A stretch of 64,000 nucleotides of DNA from Chaetomium olivaceum (Eukaryota; Ascomycota; Sordariomycetes; Sordariales; Chaetomiaceae), in assembly GCA_039881045.1 (NCBI GenBank), contig JAYWVB010000015.1, positions 372,001 through 436,000 on the forward strand. Direction: 5' to 3'. Shown here in pieces: positions 1-12,190 of this stretch. Under the pieces are notes generated by a model. That model was not told the DNA's origin and did not search any database. It saw only the letters and a list, made by a program, of their open reading frames with translations. Numbering within the stretch: the stretch's first letter is position 1; every line of letters begins with the position of its first letter. Made by a program: the position numbers and the translations under genes.

Positions 1-1448
1 TCGTAGTTGCAGTATCGACGGTTCCGTCGGCTGGCGGGGTGCCGGTGATAAATGGAGATGGTGTTCCAGATCCGTTTGCGCCAAGTGTGTATGAGCGGCC
101 GAGGCACCAGACTGGTTCGTTGGAATCCCGGTCGTTAATCGGTTCCGGGTCCCATATCTTCTGCAATATACGACGACTTACACGGCTAGCTTCCGCGCCA
201 ACCGCCATCGCGACATCCATCGCATTCGCTAGCTTCGGAGACGTGCTCGAGACGGCTGACTGCCAGCGGTTGCTTCCTTGCCGTTGTGGGGTCATTGAAG
301 ACAGCGTTTCTTGACTTCAGTAAATTACTCGTAGGGTGGATCAAACGACCGCAGAGGGTGAGAGAATGGCAAACCGCTTTGTCATGCGGGCCGTTTTGAA
401 GAACGGCGGAGCAGTCTCCTCATTCACCAAACGGGGATGATGCTCTGTTTGCACAAGACGATCACGCTTTCGACGGTATTATTGGCCGTATCGCAAAGGA
501 GGTGGTCTCTGGCTGTGTATGTAGGTTTGAGGAGTTGGAGTGCGAAGATGCCGGATGCAAAGAACTCAATCGATGGAGCGTGTGTTGGGAAAGAAGGTTG
601 AGCAGAAGGTTGAGAAGGATGTAAACAGGGCGGGATGGTCCTGGAGGCTGCGCGGCAGGGCATGTCATATGCTCCCAGGTCCCGGCCCCACCTCTCCACT
701 AATCCACCAAGGCCCCCGTTACCTCCCCACCCCCGTCGATCACCCGGCCGCGACCTATCCGGGTTAGGTAAGGTACCTAGGCACGCTCTGGCCAAAAAAA
801 GTCGAACACCAAAGGAAAATAAGTCGGTGTAAACGAAAGTGAAAAGCAACAAAAGAAGAAGAGCTTGAGGAAAAGAATGGAAAATGGAAACAAGGTTAAA
901 TAATGCAAATTGAGTAAAAGTAACATTCTCCAGACTTTCGGAAAACTTTTGTTTCGTTTCTACAACTCGAGCTTCTACACATGGAGTTCGGCTTCTTTTG
1001 GTCATGTGGTGGCCGGGAGTGTTCGCCCCAAGACCGACACACCATGACGATGTCCTTGGCCTGGCAAAACCCATATGATATTGCAGGAGACAACCTTGTG
1101 TTTTCTTCCAAAATAATGTTGTTCCTACATTGCCTTCCTGTAAAGCTCGAATCTGTAACCCTAACCCTGTTTTGAGACATCAGCTGTGGTGGAGAGTGAC
1201 TCCTTCGGCCAAGATCGGTGGTCAAACTTGCGAGTTTTGGCCACCACCAACTACTGCTGCCTTTACATCTGTCTCGCGAAAACCTAAGACACATTCTCGC
1301 GGCGGCAGTCGTTCTCCTCACAGCCCCTTGTGAACAAACGTGCTCTCCATTCTGTAACGGAAAAAAAAGCGGCTTGTATTATCCTACTAAATTTCGGCCA
1401 ACGATTTTGAATCCATACCTGGCCGTTTGTTCGCAGCCTACCGCGGCC
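1..1448. other. Left-edge region without a supported gene
   Basis: A plus-strand reading frame is open from the left edge to a stop at 312-314 and could be the end of a gene outside the window. It resembles no family I recognise, so I do not call it. Overlapping minus-strand open frames at 424-1321 have biased, non-protein-like composition and no splice logic. The stretch before 1449 most likely holds the promoter and 5' leader of the SQS1-type gene. Confidence 0.4.
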
Positions 1449-3668
1449 ATGCCGCCCAGAAGGGGCAAATGGCCTGCTTCGGGAGCGAAGTCTTCACGTG
1501 GTCGGCCTGCAGCATCCCGAGGCAAACTGCGAGACTTCTTGCCCGCAGCTGCCAATATAGGCTTCCAGTCAAACGGTAGGTCGAGATCCCCTGTAACCAA
1601 TCTCTGATCCCTAACTTCGATAGGATTCTCAATGACAGATGAGGCGAAGCACACGGCATCCCATCAATCTTCTTCAGCCTGGTTCTCAGGAGATGCTCAG
1701 CTTCGGCAGAAACCCGTCACATTCGTGAGCGCCGGGGTTGTTGAGCCTCTCAAGGAAGCTAGGCCATTTGACGAGACGCCAGCCGTCGACACACCCGAGG
1801 ATTCTTTTCCGGATCCCATAGAGAAAGTTGGCGGCACCATCAAGGTGGAAGATACCGAAAGCACTAATACAGGGGCCATTCATGTGGAAGCGTCTACTGA
1901 AGTCACCCTCGAAGCCATTAGTCAAGAAACCTCGGTGGCCGAGCTGCTTGCGCAACAACAGTCAATTGATGATCGAGACCAGCAGCCAAAGACGCAAGTA
2001 AACGAAACTGCGGATTTGTTCTTCTTTGATCTCGCAAAAGATGAACCCATGATCGATCACACCGTTTCGCCTCCGGAAATCCCCAGTCCAAGGTCGTCAT
2101 TCTCTGGATCCGATTCGAGCGAGGAGATCATTCTCTTCAAAGGCCGTACTGCGAATGGTCACAAAGCTGCTCGGAAAAACAAAGTCATTAACTCTGAATC
2201 TGTGGCCGCACTCTCGGTGAGGTTGACGGAGCACAAACCCAAGACAATTATGGGTGGTGCAAAAAGTCCAGTTTCTCGAGCTGCTGCGCATCCGTCTCGC
2301 TCTTCCCATGGGCAATCACGGTCTCGGAATAAGCGCTCACGGATTCCAAGGGCCTCGAAAAACGAGGAGGACGACGAGGACGAGGACGCAATATTGGCCG
2401 ATTACATTGCCAATATGGCGGCAGACTCGGACAACGACCACATCGAACGTCAATTTCAGTCTACCGCTAGCCGCCGAGATCTCGGTGGCGACGATGATGC
2501 AATCGATTTTGGATATGGCAACGAAAAATCGCCAATGGACAACAATGCACTGAATGACGAAGGGCAGGGGTCTCGAGACTCTGACCTGAGCGATGCCGAT
2601 GTGGACGACCTTGTGGACTGGGATGACGGTCAGAAAGACTTGGAGGCAGATATGGACGACGAGACACTTGCCCGACTTCTCGCCAAACAGGAAGAGCTTG
2701 GGATGGGAGGCGACGACCTCCTGCTTTATACAAACTCATTTGGCAATATCAGTTATAAAACGGCAGGGGGAAAGCGCCCCGCCAAAGCAGGCGCAAGCCG
2801 TGGCCTACGTGAACCCGCCAGTGCTACCCAGGTTGCGGACGCGCTCGACAACTTGGACCTTGCCGACTGGAGTCAACTCACTGGGCAAACGCGCAAGCGG
2901 CGTAGCAAGCAACCCCCTAACTTTGGAGTGTCTGACTCAGAAATCGAGGCAACCCTGAATGCTGCCTGGTTGGGAGACCGGGAACGAAAGAAGAGTCGCA
3001 AGCTGGAACGCGAAGCTCTTCGTGCCCAAGGCTTGTTGAGTAGAAACGCCGATCCCGATGACTTGCGTGTCAAATATACGTCAGGCATGAAGCTAGACGA
3101 TATGAAACTCGAGTTGACTTCCTTTCTTCTCGGCTCGGCGGAACGGTGAGTACTTCCTTCTTCATCCTTTTCACATCACTAAAAGGCTCCCAGTCTCGAT
3201 TTTCCCCCGCTTGATAAGCATGCACGAAAGATCCTCCACGAGCTTGCGAACAAGTTCAAGGTCAAGTCACAGTCCATTGGCAAAGGCGACCAACGCCGTC
3301 CTGTACTTTACCGGACGAACCGGACGGTTCGGTATACGTCGACTCGAGCTGAAGATGCAAGCAACCACGTTAACCAAGCGGCATCACACATCCATCGTAA
3401 ATACTTCCACCGTGTCGACTTCAAGGGCCCTAGGACCGAATTGCCTAGAAACGTGGGTGGAGACCGGACCGGGCACAAGGCACTGACACTCCGGGAGGGA
3501 GAAATCGTCGGGGCCTCAGTCCCCGAGCTTGGCCAGGAGAACAAAGGGCGCAACATGTTGGAGAAGATGGGCTGGAGCAAGGGTATGTCTCTGGGCGCGC
3601 TGGACAACCAGGGCATACTTGAACCCGTGGCACAAGTCATGAAGCGTTCCAAGGCTGGCCTCGGATAA
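1449..3668 (+). CDS. SQS1: R3H and G-patch domain protein, SQS1 type
   Basis: Three exons (1449-1575, 1624-3145, 3194-3668) with two 48-bp introns join in frame to 707 residues. The N-terminus is basic (PPRRGK...), and just after the first intron lies the block containing LRQKPVTFVSAG that I associate with fungal SQS1. A long acidic, low-complexity middle follows, then an R3H region around LDKHARKILHELANKF (single-stranded nucleic-acid binding), and finally a G-patch (MLEKMGWSKGMSLG). In yeast, Sqs1/Pfa1 activates the DEAH helicase Prp43 in splicing and ribosome biogenesis through the G-patch; the same role here is inferred from domain order. The start was chosen because exon 1 splices cleanly into the long exon, whereas the ATG at 1632 would lose the conserved head. 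It is convergent with the H2B gene. Confidence 0.88.
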
Positions 3669-4278
3669 CATGGTCTGAAACTCAGCGTTACTGTTAATAG
3701 TTGTAGTTGCCGAAGTGGAATTCCTGTTATCCCGCCTTCCGCCTCGTCCAGCCTAGTTTCTCCGTTCCAACGCTGTGGTGCCTTTTCTTTTTGGAACGGA
3801 CTCTCCAAATGGTGGCATGGCATCTGTAAACTTGTCGTTCCTCGATGCGGAATTAAGCAAATGCGTTGTCCCTTCCAGGCGATGTGGGTGTTTTTATTTG
3901 GACGAGATGTCCCAGCAGACGAGGATGGACACGTCCCTGGACCGAGTCTGCCACTTCAGCGAAGCCCACGTCATACCCACGACATGCATGGATGGGATGG
4001 ATGTAGGGACATGGGTCGCGGGTTTGGAGCTGGGTGGTTTGGTCATATGCACGAGTTCATTTCGCCCGAAACCCTGATATCAAGGCATGTATTGTACAAC
4101 CGCAAACCCCATAACCATGAAAAACATTGCCCCCAAAAAGCAGACCATCCGTAACGCATCGCATTAAGAGACTCCAAGGGACATGTGTGCCTTGGCCAGC
4201 CTCGTCATGACTCCCAAATGCCAAGCAATCCCTGTGCCCTAAGAGAAAACGAGAAAAGCAGAAACCCGAGCCCGTCGT

Positions 4279-4844
4279 TTATTTCGTGCTGGACGAGTAC
4301 TTGGTGACGGCCTTGGTGCCTTCCGACACAGCGTGCTTGGCCAGCTCGCCAGGGAGGATGAGGCGGACGGATGTCTGGATCTCGCGCGACGAGATGGTCG
4401 ACTTCTTGTTGTAGGCAGCAAGCTTGGAAGCCTCGGTGGCGACGCGCTCGAAGATGTCTGATGAACGCGTCAGAAAACAGCCCGCGCATGTGAGAATTGG
4501 TGGGTACTAACCGTTGACGAAAGAGTTCAGGATAGACATAGCACGGTTGGAGATACCGGTGTCAGGGTGGACCTGCTTCAGGACTGGGAGGCTGTCAGTG
4601 ACCGGTTGCGGTTGAATACAGCGCGCTGGACTTGGAATTGATCCAACCCAGACAATCGCGCGTCAGCGCGGAAAAACTCACCCTTGTAGATGTAGGAGGA
4701 GTAAGTCTCCTTGCGGGCCTTGGTCCGCTTCTTCTTGTCGCCCGAGGGCGCGGTCTTCTTGCCGGCATCCTTCTTCTCGGGGGCCTTGGAGGCAGTAGCC
4801 GGGGCCTTAGAGGCGGGCTTCTTGTCGGCAGCTTTGGGGGCCAT
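4279..4844 (-). CDS. Histone H2B
   Basis: Three exons on the minus strand (4844-4682, 4583-4512, 4457-4279), with introns of 98 and 54 bp, join to 137 residues. The N-terminal tail is lysine/alanine-rich ([15 protein letters not shown]), followed by the canonical H2B core: [10 protein letters not shown], then [18 protein letters not shown] and [14 protein letters not shown], ending KYSSSTK. The lysine just before the end is the position ubiquitinated in fungal H2B. The protein pairs with H2A in the nucleosome. Its gene is divergent from the H2A gene, the usual fungal arrangement that allows shared S-phase control, but the two start codons are 2.3 kb apart. Family assignment is secure; the splice sites follow exact codon continuity. 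Confidence 0.97.
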
Positions 4845-7131
4845 TTTGAAGTTTGAGATTGAATTGACGATGAAAAGTATGCGATGCGACTAGAAGTCTT
4901 GGATGAATTTGACGATCGTGCTGGCGTGGATGTTGCGAAAGAAAGTTGGTGGATGTAGGAAGAATTGCAGTTGGCGAGGGGGAGTGGGCTTTTTGTAGCT
5001 GGACGCGCCTGGCAAGAGTGGCTCTGCTGATTTGGGGGTGACAGCGCGAAAAGTGGAGACCTTGTTGCCGGCGACGTGATTTGGCGGAAAATACACCCTT
5101 TCTGGCGACAGCACAAGGAATGACATGACGCGATGGCCCAAGCGCCACAACACGTCCGAATTTGGCTGCTTGCTCGTAAGTAACCGTTTTCGAAAATGCC
5201 CCGGTCACACTCAACTTCCTCGAAATGCGGCGACCTCTCGAGAATCAGCATGCTCAAACGCGTCCTCATTCCTTTCTCGCATCTCATCATGCACATAGCC
5301 TCCGGCGCTTCAGATGTTCCTAATATGACAACACGTCAACTCATGAGAGGAAGTACACGCTTCCAAACACAGTGTTCCTTCACCCTCCCCCAGCAGGCAT
5401 TGGAGGCATTCTCGCAACGAAGCCAACTCTGGGTAGTACGGTGTGATGAAATGACCCAAGCTCATGTGAGAGTGTCCCTCGTCGTCTCACAACACGCAGC
5501 TGGGATTAGTTACACGTCTGTGCTGGGTGTGGTTCTGGAGAATGTACCTGGCTTTTGGTCTAAGGATCTCGTGTGAACCGCCCGTCTCCAGGGTCTAGCG
5601 ATACCATTACCTTCAGACAACAGCACAGTGTGGAGTTGAGCATCTGGTCGTACTCTAGTCTCGCCGGGCTGTAAGAATCAACTTTAATACTTAGTTTCTG
5701 TTATTTCTGTATCTCTGCCTTGTTCCCTGTTGGTGAGATCGTGGCAGGGGACGCCGGGAGAGGGTAAGGGTTCCTGAAGAAACGCAGGGGGTGTCCCCCG
5801 CCAGTCAAACTCGACGCCGGAAGGGTCTCAACACCATCAGCCTTACGATCCCCATGGCGAATCCCCCGGCTTGATTGGCCGCCGGCAGCTCAAACACACC
5901 CATCCGCTCCCAAGAATTGGGGAACAGCCACAGGCGTGGTGACGCATGGCAGACGCGGGCAAATAAGCACTGGCATCGGGAAGAGCCGCATGGAGGGGTA
6001 CCCGATGCACTCGACGCCCCGCCTCATACTGGTCCCTTGAGACAGACCCCAGTTCTGCCCTGCAAGGTTGGGTTCACAGAATAGTATGGGGTCATGGGGT
6101 CAGCACTCCATTTCCAGGTGAAGGTATATCTAAACCGGGGTACAAGTACTGATGCCGTAGGGGCTCATGTTTCAAAACACACGGAAAAAATACTGAAGCT
6201 GGAACTGTTGGACTGGTCGGCTCAAGCCGGCCAACACCCAGCGAAAGCTCCAAAGTAACTTCCGTGGAAATCAAGCCCAAAGAAAGACTACCGAGGGCTT
6301 TAACACACACATGCCCAGAAGACGCCCGCGGCGTGACAAACTGAGGACAGTACATGGGTCCTCTTAACAACGCTCCAAGGGTCGGGATGTTCATCAACGG
6401 GATTCCTGTCGTTCGATAAACCTTCGAGATGTGCCAAACTGACGGAGCCAAAGAGGATGGCATATGAAACTGAGCAGATCCAGTCTTGCATCGCCTGTGG
6501 GATCAAATTCGGCCATGCATGGCAAATTGAGTAAGGTAAACTAAATCAGAATCCATCGATTAACAATGTTTGTTGACCAAGATAGTGGAAAGGGACGCTC
6601 TTGCGCGTGTTGGAATTAGATCGACCGAGCTTGCCGGACTGCGTGTGGGCTTCGCCAGGGAGCGGGACCAGGGAAGAAAATAAAACTGTTTTCGAAAGAG
6701 GCTGGGATGATTATTTTCTCGCCCATGGGCCACTGCTTTTCGCGTTGGGGGAGGGCGCTTTGATCTTTAAAAAGGTTTTGGGTGGAGCACGTCAGACCCA
6801 GCCCACAACCAGCCAATTATGCAAGCCCCGCATACCCTGCTCCAGTTTTCTTCCATATCGCAAGTAATCGCACCCCGATGCACACAGCCATTTCGGGACT
6901 AGCTCCAACAGCTGCGATCAACAACCTGAGAAAGGCGCGAGTGATCCGTGATCTCGCACCCTGACGCGAAAACTACTTAACTTGCACATCCCCCACCGCA
7001 GCTCAACTTCTTCCAACTCCCAATCCACAAACTTCAGCCCTCTCATCAATTACTGCATTCGCGCATCGAGATTTTTTCTCACTATCAACAACACATCATC
7101 TTCCACTTTTCTCACGAAAATATCCATCAAA
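4845..7131. promoter_or_regulatory. Long divergent H2B-H2A intergenic region
   Basis: These 2,287 bases separate the start codons of H2B (minus) and H2A (plus) and must hold both promoters. Pyrimidine-rich stretches and an A/T-rich TTTAAAAAGG-type sequence near 6770 lie upstream of H2A, and a CT-rich leader with repeated CATC/CAAC runs precedes its ATG. No coding gene is supported inside; the open frames at 5196-5576 and 6092-6506 lack family resemblance. I saw no clear terminal repeats that would explain the size. Confidence 0.6.
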
Positions 7132-7689
7132 ATGACTGGCGGCGGCAAATCTGGTGGCAAGGCGAGCGGTTCCAAGAACGCGCAGTCGTAAGTGCCCTTC
7201 GCGTCATTTGCCCGCATCTTCATATTCCTGGGTTTTCGAACCCAACTTTGAATGCTAGGCGCGTTAACCAGCAGTTGGCTAACATTTTGATAGTCGTTCG
7301 TCGAAGGCTGGTCTCGCGTTCCCCGTCGGCCGTGTCCACCGTCTCCTCCGGAAGGGCAACTACGCCCAGCGTGTCGGTGCCGGTGCGCCCGTCTATCTGG
7401 CCGCTGTCCTCGAGTACCTGGCTGCCGAAATCCTCGAATTGGCTGGCAACGCTGCCCGCGATAACAAGAAGACCCGTATCATCCCGCGTCACCTGCAACT
7501 CGCCATCAGGAACGATGAGGAGCTGAACAAGCTTCTCGGACACGTCACCATCGCCCAAGGTGGTGTCCTGCCCAACATCCACCAGAGTATGTCCCTTGCT
7601 CCTGATCTCAGCCCGTATCTAACTCTGTTTCAGACCTCCTGCCCAAGAAGACCGGCAAGACTGGCAAGACCTTGTCTCAGGAGCTTTAA
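7132..7689 (+). CDS. Histone H2A
   Basis: Three exons (7132-7187, 7294-7586, 7634-7689) join to 134 residues. The start MTGGGKSGGKASG is the standard fungal H2A tail. The core AGLAFPVGRVHRLLRKGNYA, the EYLAAEILELAGNAARDNKK block and HVTIAQGGVLPNIHQ are all present, and the protein ends KTLSQEL. The C-terminal SQE motif is the site phosphorylated by ATM/ATR-type kinases, so in fungi this canonical H2A also does the DNA-damage job of animal H2A.X. Intron 1 splits a serine codon and intron 2 an asparagine codon. It is divergent from H2B at 4.8 kb. Confidence 0.97.
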
Positions 7690-8200
7690 TTTCGTGGCTG
7701 GGTTGTTTGTTTTTCTTTCTGGTTGGCACGCTGGGTTCATGATATTGGGGTCACGGTCTCGGGTCATCGGTTGCTTTTTCGCGTGTTTGGGCTGTACATT
7801 AATCCATGATGGGCATGGTCATGGTTATGAATGAGAATATCCTCTGAACATCCAATGCTGGTTCCAATGCAAGGGTATTTTACCATCTTGTCTGACTCGC
7901 AATCCGTGTAGTTTCAACATGATTCCACTCGGCATAAGCAGGATGAGACATAAGTCACGGCGTTATCGCGATATTACGGTTCGGGCACTCATGTTAACCA
8001 GGCAAATACGTCCGTCAATATGCCATTCCGCAATGTGTTTGTCGAAATCCTATATACAGTCCATCTCCGTCTCGAAAAGGCTTCATTAAAACTTGAGCGG
8101 CGGCGGGGCTTTGAGAAACGCATGTCAGCCAGAAACGCAGATGATTGGAGCTGGGTATCACTCACGATCCAGGTGAGGTGCCGGAAGGTTTCTTTCGTAC

Positions 8201-8624
8201 TTAGATCCTACACGTTTTCATCAGCTCTATAAACTGCTGGTTCAAAACGTAGTTATGGAAGTGCGCACCTCCGGGAGCAGTAGGATGGACGTAGGGGTCC
8301 GGATGCTTCCACTTCTCCAGCAGCTTCTCCGTCTCCTTTAGTAGTGCCTGCGCGTCACCCATGTTAGCTTCCTTGAACTTGTTCTCTCCTCGACAAAGTC
8401 AGTGGCGCACCCGTTGCAATCTCGGATCGCTAACGTCCCGGTTCTTCTCGAATAGCGAGCGGATATAGAGCGCCTGGCCACGCCAGAGATGGCGTTGCAC
8501 CGACCAGTCGAGGGCGAGCTTCAAAGAGCGGCGGTAGAGCGACCTAAGTCGAGTGTCAGCAATGTTTAGCGCTCCATTTCCAGTATGGTTATGTCGCTAA
8601 CAATGCAGCCTGTCTTGACGACAT
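8201..8624 (-). CDS. Complex I LYR-motif subunit, NDUFB9/B22 type
   Basis: A small spliced minus-strand gene: exon 1 8624-8602, exon 2 8543-8435, exon 3 about 8383-8201, giving about 104 residues. Exon 1 (MSSRQAAL) joins SLYRRSLKLALDW in exon 2, which carries the Leu-Tyr-Arg motif that mitochondrial acyl-carrier protein and complex I LYR subunits share. RGQALYIRSLFE follows, then ETEKLLEKWKHPDPY and TAPGG, a combination I recognise from fungal NDUFB9 orthologues. The subunit sits in the membrane arm of mitochondrial NADH:ubiquinone oxidoreductase. Intron 2 is uncertain: a 51-bp intron with exon 3 starting at 8383 fits the length, but a 39-bp alternative would retain residues DVSDPRLQR. It is divergent from KGD2. 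Confidence 0.82.
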
Positions 8625-9517
8625 GATGGGCGGCGTGTTTTCTGCTGTGTTCTCCCGCGAACGACCCTCCTACAGCGAACCAAACCCCTTCAATGGCCGT
8701 GTCGGGTATCGATTGCCACTCCCGAATACCAATTCGTGCCGGTCCCGGTCGACGTGCGGGGGTAATACCGGCGATAGCTAGGCTCGTGTCGCGGTGTTTC
8801 AAGTACTTGCTTGGTCTATTCGTACGTTGAGCTCAATTGGCGAAGTGGATTGAAAGAGCTCCCAAAGCACTTTCTGCCTGAGGATGCAACACACGCCCGC
8901 ACACCGCCAAGTCCTTTCAAGTCCAGAATTATGGGGTCGGGCGGATCAAGTTTTTCCCAGAATGCAGCCCCGTCATGAAAGCCTAAGGCAGTACTTTCAA
9001 GGCCGGAGTGCATTCCCGCACCGGCGATTTGTTCCAGACTGCCGAGCCGCCGCCCGTCTCCCCTTCTTTGCCTTGGCAGGGTACCTGAATCCATGTGTAG
9101 GTCCAAGCTGCTGCAGGCTGAGGTCACCAGATCAGTGGGTGCGGATGCTGCGATGGCGTCGGCAGCGCCGCTCCCAGCTCCTTGTAACCCTGACACGATT
9201 TGAGGCTGGGATTCTGTTTCCGCCAACAAGCTCCTGTGGCTATTTTTTCCTCCCCTTGATCCTGTAAACGGCGCATTCAGACACACATTATTGCCTCTTG
9301 TTCCTCCGTTTTCCTTTTGTATCGACGAGATCAATTGTGCATTACCTTTCCCTGCTTCTCGTAACTATCCCAGAGTGTTTTGTTTGCGCCTTGGCCACAT
9401 TACCGAGCGAGGTATCGACGCTACTGCAGATCCTGAGCCGAAGCCGACCCGTTCCGCCGCAACATCGAATTCCCGCAACCACCGCGCAACACTGGACCTT
9501 ACTCAAACACCGCCATC
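8625..9517. promoter_or_regulatory. Bidirectional promoter between two mitochondrial genes
   Basis: The 893 bases between the start codons of the complex I subunit (minus) and KGD2 (plus) contain no supported gene; the minus frame at 8816-9334 and the plus frames at 8884-9702 are not family-like, apart from the true KGD2 start. Both flanking products are nuclear-encoded mitochondrial respiratory proteins, so the interval probably serves both. Confidence 0.5.
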
Positions 9518-10969
9518 ATGCTGTATCGAGGACTCCGGCTTGCGGCCCGTACCGCTCCCAGACTCACGCTCTCCAACACAAGCTCAGCACTACGCCAGCT
9601 CCCCTTACAGTTTCAGCATGTGCGGACTTACGCCGACAAGATCGTCAAGGTGCCAACGATGGCCGAGTCGATCAGCGAAGGCACTTTGAAACAATGGAAT
9701 AAATCTATTGGCGACTTCGTCGAGCAAGATGAGGAGATTGCGACAATCGAGACCGACAAGGTATGTACGGTTGCGTTTGCTGCAACCGGTATCCTGAGGC
9801 TCACATACCATGTTTTGCTAGATCGATGTCGCCGTGAACGCCCCGGAAGCTGGCGTCATCAAGGAGTACCTAGCAAATGAGGAAGATACCGTTACCGTCG
9901 GTCAGGATCTAGTGCGCATCGAGCTCGGCGGTGCGCCGTCGGGTGATAAGCCAGCCGCGACGGAGACGAAGGAGTCGCCCAAAGAGGCCACACCCGAGTC
10001 CCAGCCGGAACAAGAGAAGACCCCGGAATCCAAGCCGCAGGAGACGAAACCAACTGCCCCGCCCGTTCCCCCGAAGGAGCAGTCTACCGCGCCGAAGCAA
10101 CCGAGCAAACCCGCGAAAGCAGCTGCCGAAGGCCCCGCCACGCTAGGCAGCCGGGATGAAAGGAGGGTAGGTCGCGAACATGTTCCCCCGTTACACGCAA
10201 CGCGCTGATAGGCTTCGTAGGTCAAGATGAATCGGATGCGTCTCCGCATCGCGGAGCGCCTCAAGCAGTCCCAGAACACAGCGGCGTCGCTAACTACCTT
10301 CAATGAGGTCGACATGTCGGCGCTGATGGAGTTCCGCAGCAAGTACAAGGACGAGGTCCTGAAGAAGACAGGCGTGAAGCTGGGTTTCATGAGTGCCTTC
10401 TCCCGCGCTTGCGTGCTCGCGATGCGCGACATCCCCGTCGTCAACGCGTCGATTGAGGGCCCCAATGGTGGTGACACCATTGTCTACAGAGACTACGTTG
10501 ACATTAGCGTGGCCGTCGCAACCGAGAAGGGTCTTGTCACACCGGTTGTGCGTAATGTCGAGTCTCTAGACCTGGTTGGTATCGAGAAGTCCATCGCCGA
10601 CATGGGCAAGAAGGTATGTTCTACATCCTTACTCGTGTCCTGCGATATCTTCTCTAATCTTAGGGCAACAGGCTCGTGACGGCAAGCTCACAATTGAGGA
10701 CATGGCTGGTGGCACTTTCACCATCAGCAACGGGGGTGTATTCGGCTCCCTCCTGGGAACACCCATTATTAACCCTCCCCCAGAGTGCGGTTCTCGGTCT
10801 TCACGCCATCAAAGACCGCGCTGTCGCTATCAACGGCAAGGCGGAAGTGCGGCCCATGATGTACATTGCACTCACGTACGACCACCGCCTTCTAGATGGC
10901 AGAGAGGCCACGCAATTCCTTGTCAAAATCAAGGAGTACATTGAAGACCCCCGCAAGATGCTTCTCTAA
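9518..10969 (+). CDS. KGD2: Dihydrolipoyl succinyltransferase (2-oxoglutarate dehydrogenase E2), one-base frame break
   Basis: Four exons (9518-9760, 9822-10166, 10221-10613, 10672-10969) would give 425 residues. A basic, hydroxyl-rich N-terminus looks like a mitochondrial presequence. The lipoyl domain follows (VKVPTMAESISEGTL), with the lipoylated lysine in ETDK being the last codon of exon 1. A long Pro/Glu/Lys linker leads to the acyltransferase core (KMNRMRLRIAERLK, EVDMSALMEFR, GFMSAFSRA) and the active-site block YDHRLLDGREA. There is no E3/E1-binding domain, as expected for succinyl- rather than acetyltransferase. It transfers succinyl to CoA in the TCA cycle. One extra C in the run 10777-10781 breaks the frame between GTPIIN and SAVLGLHA; everything after it is conserved, so a sequence error is more likely than a dead gene. 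Confidence 0.93.
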
Positions 10970-12190
10970 ACACCAGCAAAAGTCGAGACTGCACAGGGAG
11001 GGATATGAGAAGATCAGCCGCCATGGCGGACAAGAGCGGTGACATCGGCATGTATATTACAAAAAAATACCGAGGGTCTTTGCCCTGGTACACTGCATCT
11101 TTGGAGGGCGTTTTCCGTTTAGAGATGAGCTTGTCTGTTTTGTACTTCGCGACGCGCATTGGTGGTGTGTGCGGTACATGTGCTACTGCAAGTCTCGCTT
11201 TTTCCGCCTGTTGGAGTAGTGCGAATGAGCCATTTATTACCATACCTGGAATAAAACCTAGCCATGCATTTTGTTCTCACTGCCAATGAGTTCTCTAGCA
11301 GTGGAGGACAGTGCCTTATTTGGTTCGTCTTGGGGTTATCAGCTTTGATGGTTCTGGTACATGAAACATCACTGAGTGGTAGGCACACGTCTGTGGAATA
11401 GTTACAGACGATGGTACAAATCACAACTTGCGTCCAAGGGAGTTTCCTTCTGAGATCCTCCGGTCTTCTGCCCCTCGGCGCGTGGTGTCCTGGGGAATAT
11501 GTTTCTGTATATGGCAAGTCAAGTAAACTAGGGTGGTCAAAGTGTTGGGATAAGCATCAAGGAAATCCCTTGGGCTTGATCAGCGTCGACTCAATAGAAG
11601 CAGTTGCGTTGCCGCTCTCATAAAAACCTTATGGGCATAATAACCTAGAAACGGGAGGTGATATACGCAAACCTACCTAATCTCCAAACTATGCCTCAGC
11701 TAATTATGTCCATGGTTTTCGTTTGGTGTCTAAGCTATTCGCAAAACAAGGACAGTAAATCAAGTGCCTTCTGGGTGTCGACTCAGCTTTGATTATACTT
11801 CCCGGCTGCCGATGATCACTTGCGGTTTATGACATTTGAGTAGCGAGGGTGAGAGCTGGTCCGCTGATATAAATTTGACATAAATGGGATGAATCCTAGA
11901 CACGGCCGTGGTCTCGCCATTCAGGTACCTAGTTAAATAGACATCGTTTAACATGAAGGTACCCTAAGACGACTTGAACTGGTTGAAGGAAAGGGCGCAA
12001 GGTTATGACGCCTCGACTCTGCTTGTTGGTAATAAACCGAAAATACACTGGGTGATTATGAATTGTAAACACAGTGCTAGCGACGAAATGAAACAAAAAC
12101 ACGGCGTCTAATAAAACTATATCATCATCGTTACTGGGAAATATGCTAAAAACCAGGGCGCAAACAGGGATGTAGCAGCGTTGGGGTGCC
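10970..12190. other. Intergenic, convergent gene ends
   Basis: The interval separates the 3' ends of KGD2 (plus) and the permease (minus). It holds their 3' untranslated regions. The open frames here (for example 10929-11517 minus) show no family resemblance. I see no repeat or RNA gene. Confidence 0.4.

Noticed and set aside
1158..1172. Telomere-like CCCTAACCCT
   Set aside because: Only about two repeat units in a normal intergenic region; no array and no chromosome end nearby.
424..1321. Overlapping minus-strand frames upstream of SQS1
   Set aside because: Composition is not protein-like, no domain and no consistent introns.
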